This document shows, piece by piece, positions 1-7,578 of a DNA stretch of 22,559 nt (within the stretch, counting starts at the first letter, position 1; each line of letters begins with the position of its first letter). The notes under the pieces are model-generated. The model was not told the origin of the DNA. It saw nothing but the letters and a program-made list of their open reading frames with translations, and did not search any database. Position numbers and translations under genes: made by a program. The DNA comes from JAPSGM01 sp036556985 (GTDB lineage Bacteria; Chloroflexota; Limnocylindria; QHBO01). The stretch lies in NCBI GenBank assembly GCA_036556985.1, contig DATBIK010000001.1:1-22559 (forward strand), in the 5' to 3' direction.

Positions 1-351
1 TCGCAGGTCTCCCTTCCGCCAGGCGTAGAGCTCGCCGAACATGAGGATCGCAAGGAACACGCCAATGGCGATGATCCCCGGCAGCTCCACCGCGCGGACG
101 GTGATCGCCCACAGGTAGACGAAGATGATCTCGACGTCGAAGGCCACGAAGAGCAGGGCGTACAGGTAGAAGGCCAGCCCGAACCGGCTCCACGTGTCCC
201 CGATGGTGTCGATCCCGCTCTCGTACGGCAGGCCCTTCTGTGGGCGCCGCCGCCGGTGCGTCACCAGCCAGGAGAACAGGATCGTGCCGAAGACGAAGGT
301 CGTGGCCGCGAACCCGAACCCGAGGACGTAGATCAAGCCGGTCTGATCCAT
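1..351 (-). CDS. nuoA: NADH-quinone oxidoreductase subunit A, partial (runs off the left edge)
   Basis: Membrane subunit of respiratory complex I (NDH-1). The 117 codons visible on the minus strand start at ATG 351 and stay open to base 1, so the C-terminus is missing. The translation has an N-terminal hydrophobic helix (about residues 7-29), a basic loop (THRRRR), then the family signature YESGID at about 43-48 and a helix containing FVAFDVEIIFVYLW, followed by a third hydrophobic segment. This signature is diagnostic for NuoA/NdhC. NuoA normally has three helices and 115-140 residues, so only the last few residues are probably absent. It is usually the first gene of the nuo operon, so the other subunits are expected to lie to the left of this window. 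Identification is firm; nothing looks abnormal in the visible part. Confidence 0.96.
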   Translation of the reverse strand, partial: MDQTGLIYVLGFGFAATTFVFGTILFSWLVTHRRRRPQKGLPYESGIDTIGDTWSRFGLAFYLYALLFVAFDVEIIFVYLWAITVRAVELPGIIAIGVFLAILMFGELYAWRKGDLR

Positions 352-715
352 GTCAGCTCCGAGTCATCTCCCGATGGTGGTGCCGCGTCGCGGACCGAAG
401 GCCGTCGTGCCGATCGCCCGCGCGCCTGGAGGCGTGATGTTGGTCTCGTTCCGCGCTCGGCACGCGCTCACGCGAGAGTGCCTGCCGCTCGCCTCACCAG
501 TCTAGCAGGGGCGTTCGGCACGTTCCGGATCCGGTACTGCCCGGCTCGGAGGGATTTCAGCGTCAGGCAACTCGCGGAGAAGGTGAGGCTGAATCCGGGC
601 TCTGGGTGGCACGCATTTGTCGGCATCGGTGAATCTGGGACGTTGAAGGCGGTCTGACTGTCCGTTAGTTATCCCAGGCTGAAGTTGGCGCCTGGATCGG
701 GGCTGGGTAGGCCAC
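352..715. other. 364-base intergenic gap upstream of nuoA
   Basis: No convincing gene was found on either strand; the open frames here lack ribosome sites and have arbitrary composition. It must hold the promoter of the nuo operon (minus strand) and the end of the transcript from the gene at 716-1873, also minus strand. A short inverted repeat (CCAGGC at 674-679, GCCTGG at 690-695, a 10-base loop) lies just beyond the stop codon of that gene and could act as a weak terminator, but it has no T-tract. Confidence 0.5.
499..507 (-). promoter_or_regulatory. Candidate extended -10 promoter for nuoA
   Basis: On the minus strand this reads TGCTAGACT, an extended -10 box (TGn followed by TAGACT). No recognisable -35 hexamer lies 16-18 bases upstream. 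The leader to nuoA would be about 140 bases. It resembles the TGCTA-type boxes found before other genes in this window, which is the main reason for listing it. Confidence 0.3.
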
Positions 716-1873
716 CTAATGGCCGAGCCAGGCGGCCTCGACCAGGATGCGCAGCCCGTCGCTGACGAGGGCATGCCCACCGAGCAGGACCGGTACCGAT
801 GCCTCCGCCGCCGCCGCCGTGAGCTCCGCCAGCCAGGGCGTGCTCACGCGCCCGCGGTCCGCGAAGTCGGAGGCGAATCGCTCCTCCTCCGGCGGCCAGG
901 CCGCCGCGTCGGAGGAGCCGGCCAGCGCCGCCATGATGACCCGCGTGTCCAGGATCACCGCGTCCCCGAGCGAGGCCAGCTGGCGGACCAGGTCGCCGGG
1001 ACCCAGCCGCTCGACCCACGCGGCGAGCAGTGAGCGGGGGCGCGCGTCGCGAGCCGAGCGCATGCCGCGCTCCTCGACGAAGGCCCGGACCCGGCACGCG
1101 GTCTCCGTCTCGAGATATGCCAGCGCGGCCGCCGGGGCGCGCCCCGCCACCACGAGCTCGCCGGCGCGATCGCGGATCACCGCGCCGAGCGCATCGAGGT
1201 GCGGCACCTCCAAACGCCGGCCGCCGGGGAGCGTCGCCATCTCCAGGAAGCCGGCGACCACGCCATCACGGGGTCGGGCGTGCGGAAGCCGCGTCGCCAG
1301 CCGGAGCAGCGCGAGATCCATCGGCGTGTCCACGTCGAAGCGCGACCATGGCCGCCCGGTGAGGTCGCGGGAGGCGAAGCCGGCGGCTCCCAGGGCGCGC
1401 ACCGCCCCGTTGTCCGTGTCGCATGCCTCGAGGGCAGCGAGGGCGCGCTCGAGCCGCTCGCGATTCCCGGCGACAACGAACGCGTCGGCCGAGTAGCGGT
1501 TGTTGGCGGTCACCTCGCCAGCCACCGGCGACAGCAGGTCGTCCAGCGAAACGTCGTCGACGAGCGCCAGCGCGCCGGCGCCGACGTACCCGATCGCGTC
1601 CAGGGTGGCTCCCCTGCTGAAGGCCTCGAGCAGCGCTGAGCGCGCCGCCGCGCTGAACCAGCGTCCCCACCCGAACGGCTCGCCGGCCGGAGGCGACACC
1701 GGGACGAGTGGCGCCACCGCGGCGCCCAGCGCCCCGAGCCGGCGGGACATCTCCGCTGCGAGCAGCGCCTGACCCGAGCGCGCGACCGCCGCATACGTCC
1801 CGAATGGCGGCTGGGCGCCGGCGGACGGGTCGACGACCAGGATCAGCGGCGCCGGCCGGCCCGCCTCAGCCAT
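716..1873 (-). CDS. Unknown protein; N-terminal half may be a divergent MobA/CofC-like nucleotidyltransferase fold
   Basis: 385 residues starting at ATG 1873, which overlaps the stop of the DinB-like gene by 8 bases, so the two are almost certainly co-translated. I do not recognise the family with confidence. The first ~200 residues have features reminiscent of GT-A nucleotidyltransferases: a hydrophobic first strand (LILVVD), a segment containing NNRYSADAFVV at about 144-154, and RFDVDTPMDLALL near 200, which resembles the Asp-containing end of CofC/MobA-like domains. The glycine-rich nucleotide loop typical of active MobA is not obvious, so activity is doubtful. The C-terminal ~170 residues are Ala/Arg/Leu-rich, with no motif I can name. 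The open frame continues upstream through the neighbouring genes, but that extension is only a shadow of them. Confidence 0.6.
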   Translation of the reverse strand: MAEAGRPAPLILVVDPSAGAQPPFGTYAAVARSGQALLAAEMSRRLGALGAAVAPLVPVSPPAGEPFGWGRWFSAAARSALLEAFSRGATLDAIGYVGAGALALVDDVSLDDLLSPVAGEVTANNRYSADAFVVAGNRERLERALAALEACDTDNGAVRALGAAGFASRDLTGRPWSRFDVDTPMDLALLRLATRLPHARPRDGVVAGFLEMATLPGGRRLEVPHLDALGAVIRDRAGELVVAGRAPAAALAYLETETACRVRAFVEERGMRSARDARPRSLLAAWVERLGPGDLVRQLASLGDAVILDTRVIMAALAGSSDAAAWPPEEERFASDFADRGRVSTPWLAELTAAAAEASVPVLLGGHALVSDGLRILVEAAWLGH

Positions 1874-2444
1874 CGCCGATGAGCCGGTGCAGCTGCTCGA
1901 GGTGCATGAGGTCGTGAACGCCGGCGAAGAGGAGCCACTCCCCGCAGCGCAGCCGCCCGACGAGGGGGTGCTCCAGCGGGCAAGGCTCGGCCTCGTGGCC
2001 GGCGATCGCCGCGGCGGAGGCGGCCATCGCGCGGCGCGACTTGTCGAGGTAGGTGAGGAGAAGCTCGCGCGATGCGGCCGCCGGCCCGGGAATGCCGGGC
2101 CTGACGACCGGTGCCTCCTCTGGCCACTCCCCGCGGGATGCGAGCGCGCCGGCATGCACCAGCCAGCGGCGCGCGGCGGTGGTGTGGGCGAAGGCCTGGG
2201 CCACGTTCCAGTCCTCCTCGCCGCCGGGCGCGCGGAGCATGGCGTCGGTGCAGCCAGCGAGCGCGTCGGCGAGGGCGTCGGCCACGCAATCCTGCTGGGC
2301 GAGGACTGCGGGAGCTGTCCCCGGACCGGCGCGGCGGCGGAGCTCGCGGCGGAAGACCATCGGTCCGTCGTCGATGGCGCGCCACACGGCGACGACGTCA
2401 GGCGCGCGGCGCTCGAGGGCCTCCAGCCAGGGAGGCGGAGGCAT
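1866..2444 (-). CDS. DinB-like four-helix (DinB_2/YfiT-type) putative metal-binding protein
   Basis: 192 residues, starting at ATG 2444, ten bases after the darA stop. The predicted product is a helical protein with two histidine motifs at positions expected for the DinB/YfiT superfamily: FAHTTAARRWLVH in the middle and HDLMHLEQLHRL near the C-terminus (HxxxH). In this superfamily such histidines bind a divalent metal, and many members are thiol-dependent S-transferases (mycothiol or bacillithiol users), but the substrate cannot be read from sequence. It sits in a three-gene minus-strand run: darA, this gene, then the unknown gene it overlaps. Family assignment is good; molecular role is unknown. 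Confidence 0.78.
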   Translation of the reverse strand: MPPPPWLEALERRAPDVVAVWRAIDDGPMVFRRELRRRAGPGTAPAVLAQQDCVADALADALAGCTDAMLRAPGGEEDWNVAQAFAHTTAARRWLVHAGALASRGEWPEEAPVVRPGIPGPAAASRELLLTYLDKSRRAMAASAAAIAGHEAEPCPLEHPLVGRLRCGEWLLFAGVHDLMHLEQLHRLIGDG

Positions 2445-2454
2445 CGGTCCCGCC

Positions 2455-2784
2455 CTAGAGGCGCTCGAAGCGCTCGACCGGGAGCACGAAGACGGTGGCG
2501 CCGCCGACCTCGACCTCGACCGGGTAGGGCATGTAGAACTCGCCGGGCTCCATGATCGGGGGCATGGGGTTCACGAACTGGCGGCGCGCGTGGCAGTTGG
2601 CGCTGATGAGCTCCAGCACGGCGTCGACCTGGTCGTCCTCGATCCCGACCAGGATCGTGGCATTGCCCTGCTTGAGGAAGCCGCCCGAGGAATGGAGGCG
2701 GGTCGCCCGGAACTCGCGTTCGAGGAGGGCGTCCACGAGCGTGCCGGCGTCCTCGTTGTGCACGATCGCGGTGACGAGCTTCAT
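2455..2784 (-). CDS. darA: P-II-like cyclic di-AMP receptor (DarA/PstA, formerly YaaQ, DUF970)
   Basis: 109 residues from ATG 2784. The frame is open upstream, but this start has a good ribosome site (GAGGAG, 8-base spacer) and matches the known N-terminus MKLVTAIV. The conserved ligand-binding stretch TRLHSSGGFLKQGNATILVG occupies about residues 28-47, followed by the P-II-like core (IEDDQVDAVLELI). In Firmicutes this trimeric protein binds c-di-AMP at subunit interfaces; its downstream targets are poorly known. In Bacillus and relatives the gene (yaaQ) lies beside tmk. Here tmk is only 1.3 kb away on the same strand, separated by one opposite-strand gene, so the old neighbourhood is partly kept. 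No diadenylate cyclase is in the window. The family call is strong. Confidence 0.92.
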   Translation of the reverse strand: MKLVTAIVHNEDAGTLVDALLEREFRATRLHSSGGFLKQGNATILVGIEDDQVDAVLELISANCHARRQFVNPMPPIMEPGEFYMPYPVEVEVGGATVFVLPVERFERL

Positions 2785-2818
2785 CGGGGCGGCTCCTCGT
2801 CTGGCGTGGGCATCCTCG

Positions 2819-2824
2819 ATTATG
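2819..2824 (-). promoter_or_regulatory. Candidate -10 box for darA
   Basis: Minus-strand CATAAT, five of six matches to TATAAT, 34 bases upstream of the darA ATG. No good -35 was found at 16-18 bases. It is plausible because the GAGGAG ribosome site lies between it and the start. Confidence 0.35.
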
Positions 2825-2858
2825 CCGCACCGCGGGCCGAAGGGAGGCACGGATTCAT

Positions 2859-2886
2859 GACCGATGGACCGATACAACCGCACGCC
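2859..2886 (+). promoter_or_regulatory. Copy of the ACCGAT...CCGCAC element in the darA / membrane-protein divergent region
   Basis: This segment has ACCGAT at 2860, a second ACCGAT eight bases later (2868) and ACCGCAC nine bases after that (2877). The same 8- and 9-base periodicity and the same CCGCAC offset occur in the element at 15885-15910 of the palindrome array. By eye 18-19 of 28 positions agree. It lies about 50 bases upstream of the GTG start of the LiaF-like gene and upstream of the darA promoter candidate. It could be a binding site for the same regulator or a dispersed short repeat. Confidence 0.45.
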
Positions 2887-2933
2887 GCCGGCGCATGCTC
2901 GACGACACAATTCAGAATTCGAGGGATCAAGCG

Positions 2934-3923
2934 GTGAGCATCCAGACGCGCCACGCGGCGCGGCCGGGGGGCATCGTGGCCGCCACCTGGATCATCGGCC
3001 TGGGGGTCGTCTTCCTGCTCCAGCAGCTCCTCGAGCTGAGCTGGGGCGAGGCCTGGCCGATGTTCGTCATCCTGGCCGGCGTCGGCGGTCTCGTCGGCGT
3101 GGTCGTCGGCTTCCGCGGGATGCGGAGCCCGTTCGCGGCGCTCGCCTGGCCGGTGGGGCTGCTCGTCGTCGGCGCGCTGCTCCTGCTGAGCACGACGGGA
3201 TCGCTGGGCGTGGAGCCGGGCGAGCTCGTGGCGCGCTGGTGGCCGGTGGCGATCATCGCGTGGGGCGCCTGGCTCCTGCTCGCCGCGCTCATCCCGGGAC
3301 GGAGGATCGGCATGGAGACCATGGAGCTGCCGCTGGCCGGGAGTGGCCCGGTGGCGGTGCGGATCAGGTTCGGCGGCGGCGAGCTGAAGGTGCGCCCGGG
3401 GCGACCATCGACGATCAGCGGCGAGTTCGCGGGGGTCGAGGGCAAGGTGCGGCAGGAGGCGGGACGGGTGGAGATCGAGCCTGAGTCGCCGACCGCGTGG
3501 CCGTTCTGGGACCGCACCCCGTCGTGGGCGATCGGGCTGCCCGAGGACGTTCCGCTCAGCCTCCAGGTGGAGTCCGGCGCCACGAAGACGCTCCTCGACC
3601 TGGTGCCGCTGCAGGTCTCGTCGCTGCGCATCTCGACCGGTGCGAGCGATACGCGGGTGCGGCTGCCGGCCCGCGGCCCCATCTCGGTGCGCGCCGACAG
3701 CGGGGCCGCCTCGCTCGTGTTCGAGGTGCCCGACGGCGTGGCCGTCCGGGTCCACGGCACGATGGCGCTCGGCAGCCTCCAGGTCGACGAAACGCGCTTC
3801 CCGCGCGCCGGCCGCGCCTGGGAGTCCCCCGGCTACGCGACGGCCGAGAACCGCGCCGAGATCGAGGTGCAGGGGGGCGTCGGCTCGGTGCGCGTCCTGG
3901 CCGGCGCGGCGGTCCCGGCGTAG
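2934..3923 (+). CDS. Four-helix membrane protein with LiaF-like (DUF4097-type) C-terminal beta domain
   Basis: 329 residues from GTG 2934, chosen because GAGGGA lies 7 bases upstream. An ATG at 2895 in the same frame has no ribosome site. Four hydrophobic segments fill roughly residues 11-33, 39-59, 66-85 and 97-116; this resembles the LiaI/LiaF-type transmembrane region. The rest (about 125-329) is rich in short beta strands with repeated small/hydrophobic residues (VAVRIRFGGGELKV, LQVESGATKTLLDL, ISVRADSGAASLVFEV), as in 'toast-rack' adhesin-like domains. In Firmicutes LiaF tunes the LiaRS cell-envelope stress system; no histidine kinase or response regulator is nearby here, so function is open. 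The gene stands alone: divergent from darA and convergent with tmk. Class is likely; exact role unknown. Confidence 0.72.
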   Translation: MSIQTRHAARPGGIVAATWIIGLGVVFLLQQLLELSWGEAWPMFVILAGVGGLVGVVVGFRGMRSPFAALAWPVGLLVVGALLLLSTTGSLGVEPGELVARWWPVAIIAWGAWLLLAALIPGRRIGMETMELPLAGSGPVAVRIRFGGGELKVRPGRPSTISGEFAGVEGKVRQEAGRVEIEPESPTAWPFWDRTPSWAIGLPEDVPLSLQVESGATKTLLDLVPLQVSSLRISTGASDTRVRLPARGPISVRADSGAASLVFEVPDGVAVRVHGTMALGSLQVDETRFPRAGRAWESPGYATAENRAEIEVQGGVGSVRVLAGAAVPA

Positions 3924-3931
3924 CTCTCACC

Positions 3932-3950
3932 CCCCGGCCGCCACCCGGGG
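3932..3950 (+). terminator. GC hairpin just after the LiaF-like gene
   Basis: CCCCGG at 3932-3937 pairs with CCGGGG at 3945-3950 across a 7-base loop, starting 9 bases past the stop codon. There is no T-run, so intrinsic termination is uncertain. It lies in the 156-base convergent gap before the end of tmk, where a terminator is expected. Confidence 0.35.
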
Positions 3951-4079
3951 CGCGGGTACGGTCGTGCCGTTGCCCGGTGATCGGCCCGCTGGTACCCGTG
4001 GTGTGGGTGACCGCGTGGGGATCAGGCCGTTCCAGCCCGTCCGTACCCACCCACTGGGCAAGGGCCGTGCGGCGAACCC

Positions 4080-4718
4080 TCAGCTGCCGAAGAGGAGCGG
4101 CTCCACCGCGGCGCGGACGAGCCCGTCGGTGGCCTCGACCGACCCGCTGCCGTCGATGACCTGGAAGCGCTCCGGCTCGGCGGCGGCCAGGTCGAGGTAG
4201 GCGGCGCGCACCTTCTCGAAGAACTCGACGGCGAGCGTGTCCTCGAAGCGGTTCCACTCGCCGCGCCGCTTGCGGCCGAGGCCCACCTCCACAGGCACGT
4301 CGATGAGGATGGTCAGGTCCGGCACGGTGTCGTACGTCGCGAAGCGTTGGAGCCAGCGCATCTGCTCCGGGTCGTTGCCGTAGCCGGCGCCCTGGTAGGC
4401 GAGCGAGGAGTCCAGGTAGCGGGCGCAGACCACGTGCTGGCCCCGCTCCAGCGCCGGGAGGATGAGACGCGCGGTGTGCTGCGCGCGGGCAGCGGCGTAG
4501 AGCAGGGCATCGGCGCGGACGTCCAGGTCGTCGGAAACGTCGCGCAGGTGAAGCACGAGGCGCCGCACCTCCTCGCCGAGCGGCGTGCCGCCGGGCTCCG
4601 CGGTGAGCACCACCTCCTCGCCGCGACCGCGCAGCCAGTCGGCGAGGTGGCGCGCGGCGGTCGTCTTGCCGCTTCCCTCCGAGCCCTCGAGCGTGATGAA
4701 CCGGCCGCGGCCGGTCAC
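4080..4718 (-). CDS. tmk: Thymidylate kinase
   Basis: 212 residues, the normal family length. It phosphorylates dTMP to dTDP in dTTP synthesis in the cytoplasm. The P-loop GSEGSGKTT is at residues 12-20, the substrate loop EPGGTPLGEE at 41-50, the RYLDSSLAYQG segment at 100-110 and the arginine-bearing LID (RKRRGEWNRFE) near 149-159. One oddity: the family DR(Y/H) motif reads AR-Y here, with Ala at residue 99 where Asp is usual. The other catalytic elements are intact, so I regard it as functional. Its ATG overlaps the stop of the R3H ATPase gene by four bases (ATGA), placing it last in the chain that begins with pdxS. It converges with the LiaF-like gene. Confidence 0.95.
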   Translation of the reverse strand: MTGRGRFITLEGSEGSGKTTAARHLADWLRGRGEEVVLTAEPGGTPLGEEVRRLVLHLRDVSDDLDVRADALLYAAARAQHTARLILPALERGQHVVCARYLDSSLAYQGAGYGNDPEQMRWLQRFATYDTVPDLTILIDVPVEVGLGRKRRGEWNRFEDTLAVEFFEKVRAAYLDLAAAEPERFQVIDGSGSVEATDGLVRAAVEPLLFGS

Positions 4719-6520
4719 CGCCAGGCGCGTCCTTCGTCCGGCATCAGCTCCACGCGCCGGTTCGGCTCCGCACCGCGGGAGCGCGACATGAGGTTGTTGC
4801 GCTCCGCCATCTGGTGCTGCAGGCGCCGGACGTAGGCATTCTGCGGGAGCAGCTCCATCGGCCTGCCGGAGGCCTGGACCAGCCCGATCGCCTCAGCGGT
4901 CTCGCGCAGGGCGGCCTCCGACGGATCGGCCTCCAGGTCGAACAGCGAGGCGAGCATGTTCTGCATCTGCAGGATCGTGTTCGTCTTCAGGACGTAGATC
5001 GGGATGCCGTTCGACTCCGCGTCGCGCAGCGAGGACGGCTTACGGCGGTAGTAGTTGCGCAGGGTGACGACCGCGTCCGCCTCGTCCATCTCGCGGGCCA
5101 TGGTGACCGGCACGCCGAGCTCGCGGACCGCCTGCTCCAGGCGCTTGCGGCTGACCCCGAAGGCGAACAGGCTCATGGGCCGATGGTTTCGCCCGCCGCC
5201 GGGCGCCGGCGGGCGACTGGCGCCCACCTGGCGGTCCACCCCGCCCGATGGCGAGGCTTGCTCGGAAGACTGATCCCACGCGTCGGGCGTGTCGACGCGC
5301 TCGCCGCTCAGCCGCTCGCCGGGAAGGGTGCGGCCGCCGCGTGTCGTCCGGCCGGGGAGCGGCCGCAGCCCGCTGCCCCCGAAGCTGCCCGCCCCGCCGC
5401 CGCGGCCGCGGGAGAAGGCGCCGAAGCCGCCGGTCGGCTCGAGGGGTGCGAAGGCCGGGTTGCCGGCCGCCGTCTCGCTGATCTGGTAGTCGTACTTCGT
5501 GGCGGCCTGGAGCTGCCCGTTCTCGCGCCAGCGCTGCTCGGGCGGCACCATGTGGCCGCGCAGGATGGCATCAACCGTTTCCGCCACGTTCCGGTGCACG
5601 ATGACCCGGTCGCGCTCCACGATTTCGACGAGCACGTCGAACGTGGGCGGCGCCTTGCGCTCGAGAACGGTCTTCTGGGTCCCGCGCCGCCGGGCCTCCT
5701 CGTCGCCGAGCGTCACCGGCTGGATGCCGCCCACCAGGTCCGACAGGGTCGGGTTGAGCATGAGGTTGTCGAGCGTGTTGCCGTGCGCGGTGCCCACCAG
5801 CTGGACGCCGCGCTCGGCGATCGTGCGCGCCGCGCCCGCCTCCAGCTCGGTCCCGATCTCGTCGATGACGATGACCTCGGGCATGTGGTTCTCGACCGCC
5901 TCGATCATCACCTGGTGCTGCTCGGTGGGCGTGCGGACCTGCATGCGCCGCGCGTCGCCGATGCCGGGGTGCGGGATGTCGCCGTCGCCTGCGATCTCGT
6001 TGCTGGTGTCGACCACGATGACCCGCTTGCCGAAGTCGTCGGCCAGGACGCGGGCGACCTCGCGCAGCATGGTGGTCTTGCCAACGCCCGGCCGGCCGAG
6101 GATGAGGATCGACTGCCCCGACTCGACCATGTCGCGGATGATGTCGATCGTCCCGAACACGGCCCGCCCGATGCGGCAGGTCAGCCCCACCACCTTCCCG
6201 GCGCGGTTGCGGATGGCGCTGATCCGATGCAGCGTCCGCTCGATCCCGGCCCGGTTGTCGTCACCGAAGGCGCCGATGTGGTCGATGACGTGCGCGATGT
6301 CCCCCTCGGTCACCTCGCGGTCGAGGAGGCGCTCCTCCCCGTGGGTGAAGCGCGCCTCGGGCGGCCGCCCGAGGTCCATCACCACCTCGAGCAGGTCGGC
6401 CCGGTTCGCGAAGGTGCGCAGCCGCTCCACGATCTCGTCCGGGAGCGCCGCCATGAGGGCGTCAAGGTCGTCGGTGGTCTCGAGCCTGGTGCTCAACGGA
6501 TTCGCCTGCCTCCCCGTCAC
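4715..6520 (-). CDS. SpoIIIAA/Ycf45-like AAA ATPase with C-terminal nucleic-acid-binding region
   Basis: 601 residues. Residues ~60-340 form a RecA/AAA-type ATPase resembling SpoIIIAA and plastid Ycf45: Walker A GRPGVGKTT at 142-150, Walker B VIVIDEIGTE at 216-225, and a conserved HGNTL at about 246-250. A Gly/Arg/Ser-rich linker (about 365-450) follows. It leads to a second folded part beginning near SLFAFGVSRKRLEQAVRELG, with a strongly basic C-terminal helix region (YVRRLQHQMAERNNL), which is the arrangement of 'R3H domain-containing nucleic acid-binding' proteins. Function is not established in non-sporulating bacteria; single-stranded nucleic-acid binding is the family expectation. It overlaps the acetyltransferase-like gene by four bases upstream and tmk by four bases downstream, so it is translationally coupled on both sides. 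Confidence 0.85.
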   Translation of the reverse strand: MTGRQANPLSTRLETTDDLDALMAALPDEIVERLRTFANRADLLEVVMDLGRPPEARFTHGEERLLDREVTEGDIAHVIDHIGAFGDDNRAGIERTLHRISAIRNRAGKVVGLTCRIGRAVFGTIDIIRDMVESGQSILILGRPGVGKTTMLREVARVLADDFGKRVIVVDTSNEIAGDGDIPHPGIGDARRMQVRTPTEQHQVMIEAVENHMPEVIVIDEIGTELEAGAARTIAERGVQLVGTAHGNTLDNLMLNPTLSDLVGGIQPVTLGDEEARRRGTQKTVLERKAPPTFDVLVEIVERDRVIVHRNVAETVDAILRGHMVPPEQRWRENGQLQAATKYDYQISETAAGNPAFAPLEPTGGFGAFSRGRGGGAGSFGGSGLRPLPGRTTRGGRTLPGERLSGERVDTPDAWDQSSEQASPSGGVDRQVGASRPPAPGGGRNHRPMSLFAFGVSRKRLEQAVRELGVPVTMAREMDEADAVVTLRNYYRRKPSSLRDAESNGIPIYVLKTNTILQMQNMLASLFDLEADPSEAALRETAEAIGLVQASGRPMELLPQNAYVRRLQHQMAERNNLMSRSRGAEPNRRVELMPDEGRAWR

Positions 6521-7578
6521 TGGATGGCCGGCACCATCGCCGGCTGCCGGACCGATGACCGCACCTCGCGTACCAGGAGCGTGACGCGGCCGATCGGCTC
6601 GAACCCGACGTCACTCGCGGCCCGCAGGCCGGTCGCCTCATATGTTCGCACCGGAGCGAGGATACCGGCGGCCATCGGCTCGGTGCCCATCGTCGTCAGC
6701 ACGCTGCGCAGGAACTCGGCGCCGTCGGTTGCGTCGCGCACGAGGAAGCGCAGGTAGTGCGGCCCCTCGCGGCAGCCCCCGTGCTGCGCGAAGCCGCCGA
6801 CGCGCTGCTCCCAGGGGAGCAGCCAGGCGTCGACGCCCGAGAAGTGGAGGAGCGGGTTCAGGCTGGTGCGCGGCACGACACCCTCGTGGCCCGCAGTCTC
6901 CCAGTCCTCGGCGCGGTAGCCCTCGATGCGGGCGATGGCCGGCGGCGTGGCGTGGGTCCACAGGTCGAAGAGGTGCCACGCATCCGGCGCTCCGGCCCGC
7001 TGCAGCTCCGCCCGAGGGCCGCGGGCGGAGGGCGCGGGATGGCTGTGGCCGTCGCGCCGCAGGGCGCGGCGCAGCCACGACGCGGGCCCGGCCGGCCCGG
7101 CCGGCGGCAGGTAGTGGATCTCCTCCTGGGCGTAGGCCATGAAGCCCATCTGCCCGAACAGCTCCAGGTTGTCCGGCACGTCCGAGCAGGCGGCGTGGAA
7201 GCGCGCCACGTTGTGCTCGGCCGCTGCCTCGACCAGGGCGCTGAGGAGGGCATAGCGGATCTCGGCGGCCATCGGCCCGTCGGCGGCGTCCAGCTCGGTG
7301 ATGACCCAGTCGTGGCGCCGCGGCTCCTCGATGGCGCGGCACGACCCCACCAGCTCCCCGCCCGACTCGGCCACGAGGTGGAGTGACGGGTGGCGAAGCG
7401 GCAGCCACGACGGGATGAGGGTCGAGAGGCTGATGCGCGGCATCTCGGCGCTCGGCGCCGGCACCCCCAGCGAGCGGCGGTACCCGTCCGGGTCGATGTG
7501 GACGCGGCGCGACAGGTCGGCCAGCGCCTGGCGGTCGGTGATGCGGGCGGCGCGCACGGCGCCATCGGCGTCGATCAA
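6517..7578 (-). CDS. GNAT-like acetyltransferase, substrate unknown
   Basis: 353 residues. The start is TTG 7578, overlapping the pdxT stop (TTGA); no ATG exists near the domain start, so the TTG is preferred. The first ~150 residues look like a GNAT N-acetyltransferase: VRAARITDRQALADLSRRV (strand 1/helix 1), then LHLVAESGGELVGSCRAIEE (central strands) and LELFGQMGFMAYAQE, where 'GF' ends the usual C-terminal strand. The second half (about 195-353) repeats a similar layout more weakly (HLFDLWTHATPP, YLRFLVRD, LRAASDVGFEPIGRVTLLVRE), so the protein may be a tandem-GNAT. The acetyl-CoA loop Q/RxxGxG/A is not clear, so enzyme activity is uncertain. It is embedded between pdxT and the R3H ATPase with 4-base overlaps. 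Confidence 0.65.
   Translation of the reverse strand: MIDADGAVRAARITDRQALADLSRRVHIDPDGYRRSLGVPAPSAEMPRISLSTLIPSWLPLRHPSLHLVAESGGELVGSCRAIEEPRRHDWVITELDAADGPMAAEIRYALLSALVEAAAEHNVARFHAACSDVPDNLELFGQMGFMAYAQEEIHYLPPAGPAGPASWLRRALRRDGHSHPAPSARGPRAELQRAGAPDAWHLFDLWTHATPPAIARIEGYRAEDWETAGHEGVVPRTSLNPLLHFSGVDAWLLPWEQRVGGFAQHGGCREGPHYLRFLVRDATDGAEFLRSVLTTMGTEPMAAGILAPVRTYEATGLRAASDVGFEPIGRVTLLVREVRSSVRQPAMVPAIQ

Noticed and set aside
352..715. Possible tRNA or small RNA gene in the nuoA upstream gap.
   Set aside because: No cloverleaf, T-loop GTTCRA-type signal or strong terminator hairpin could be traced.
716..2830. A single 704-codon open frame on the minus strand covering three genes.
   Set aside because: It is an accident of high GC content: it joins out-of-frame stretches of darA and the DinB-like gene to the real 716-1873 gene. 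The separate proteins show clear family motifs in other frames.
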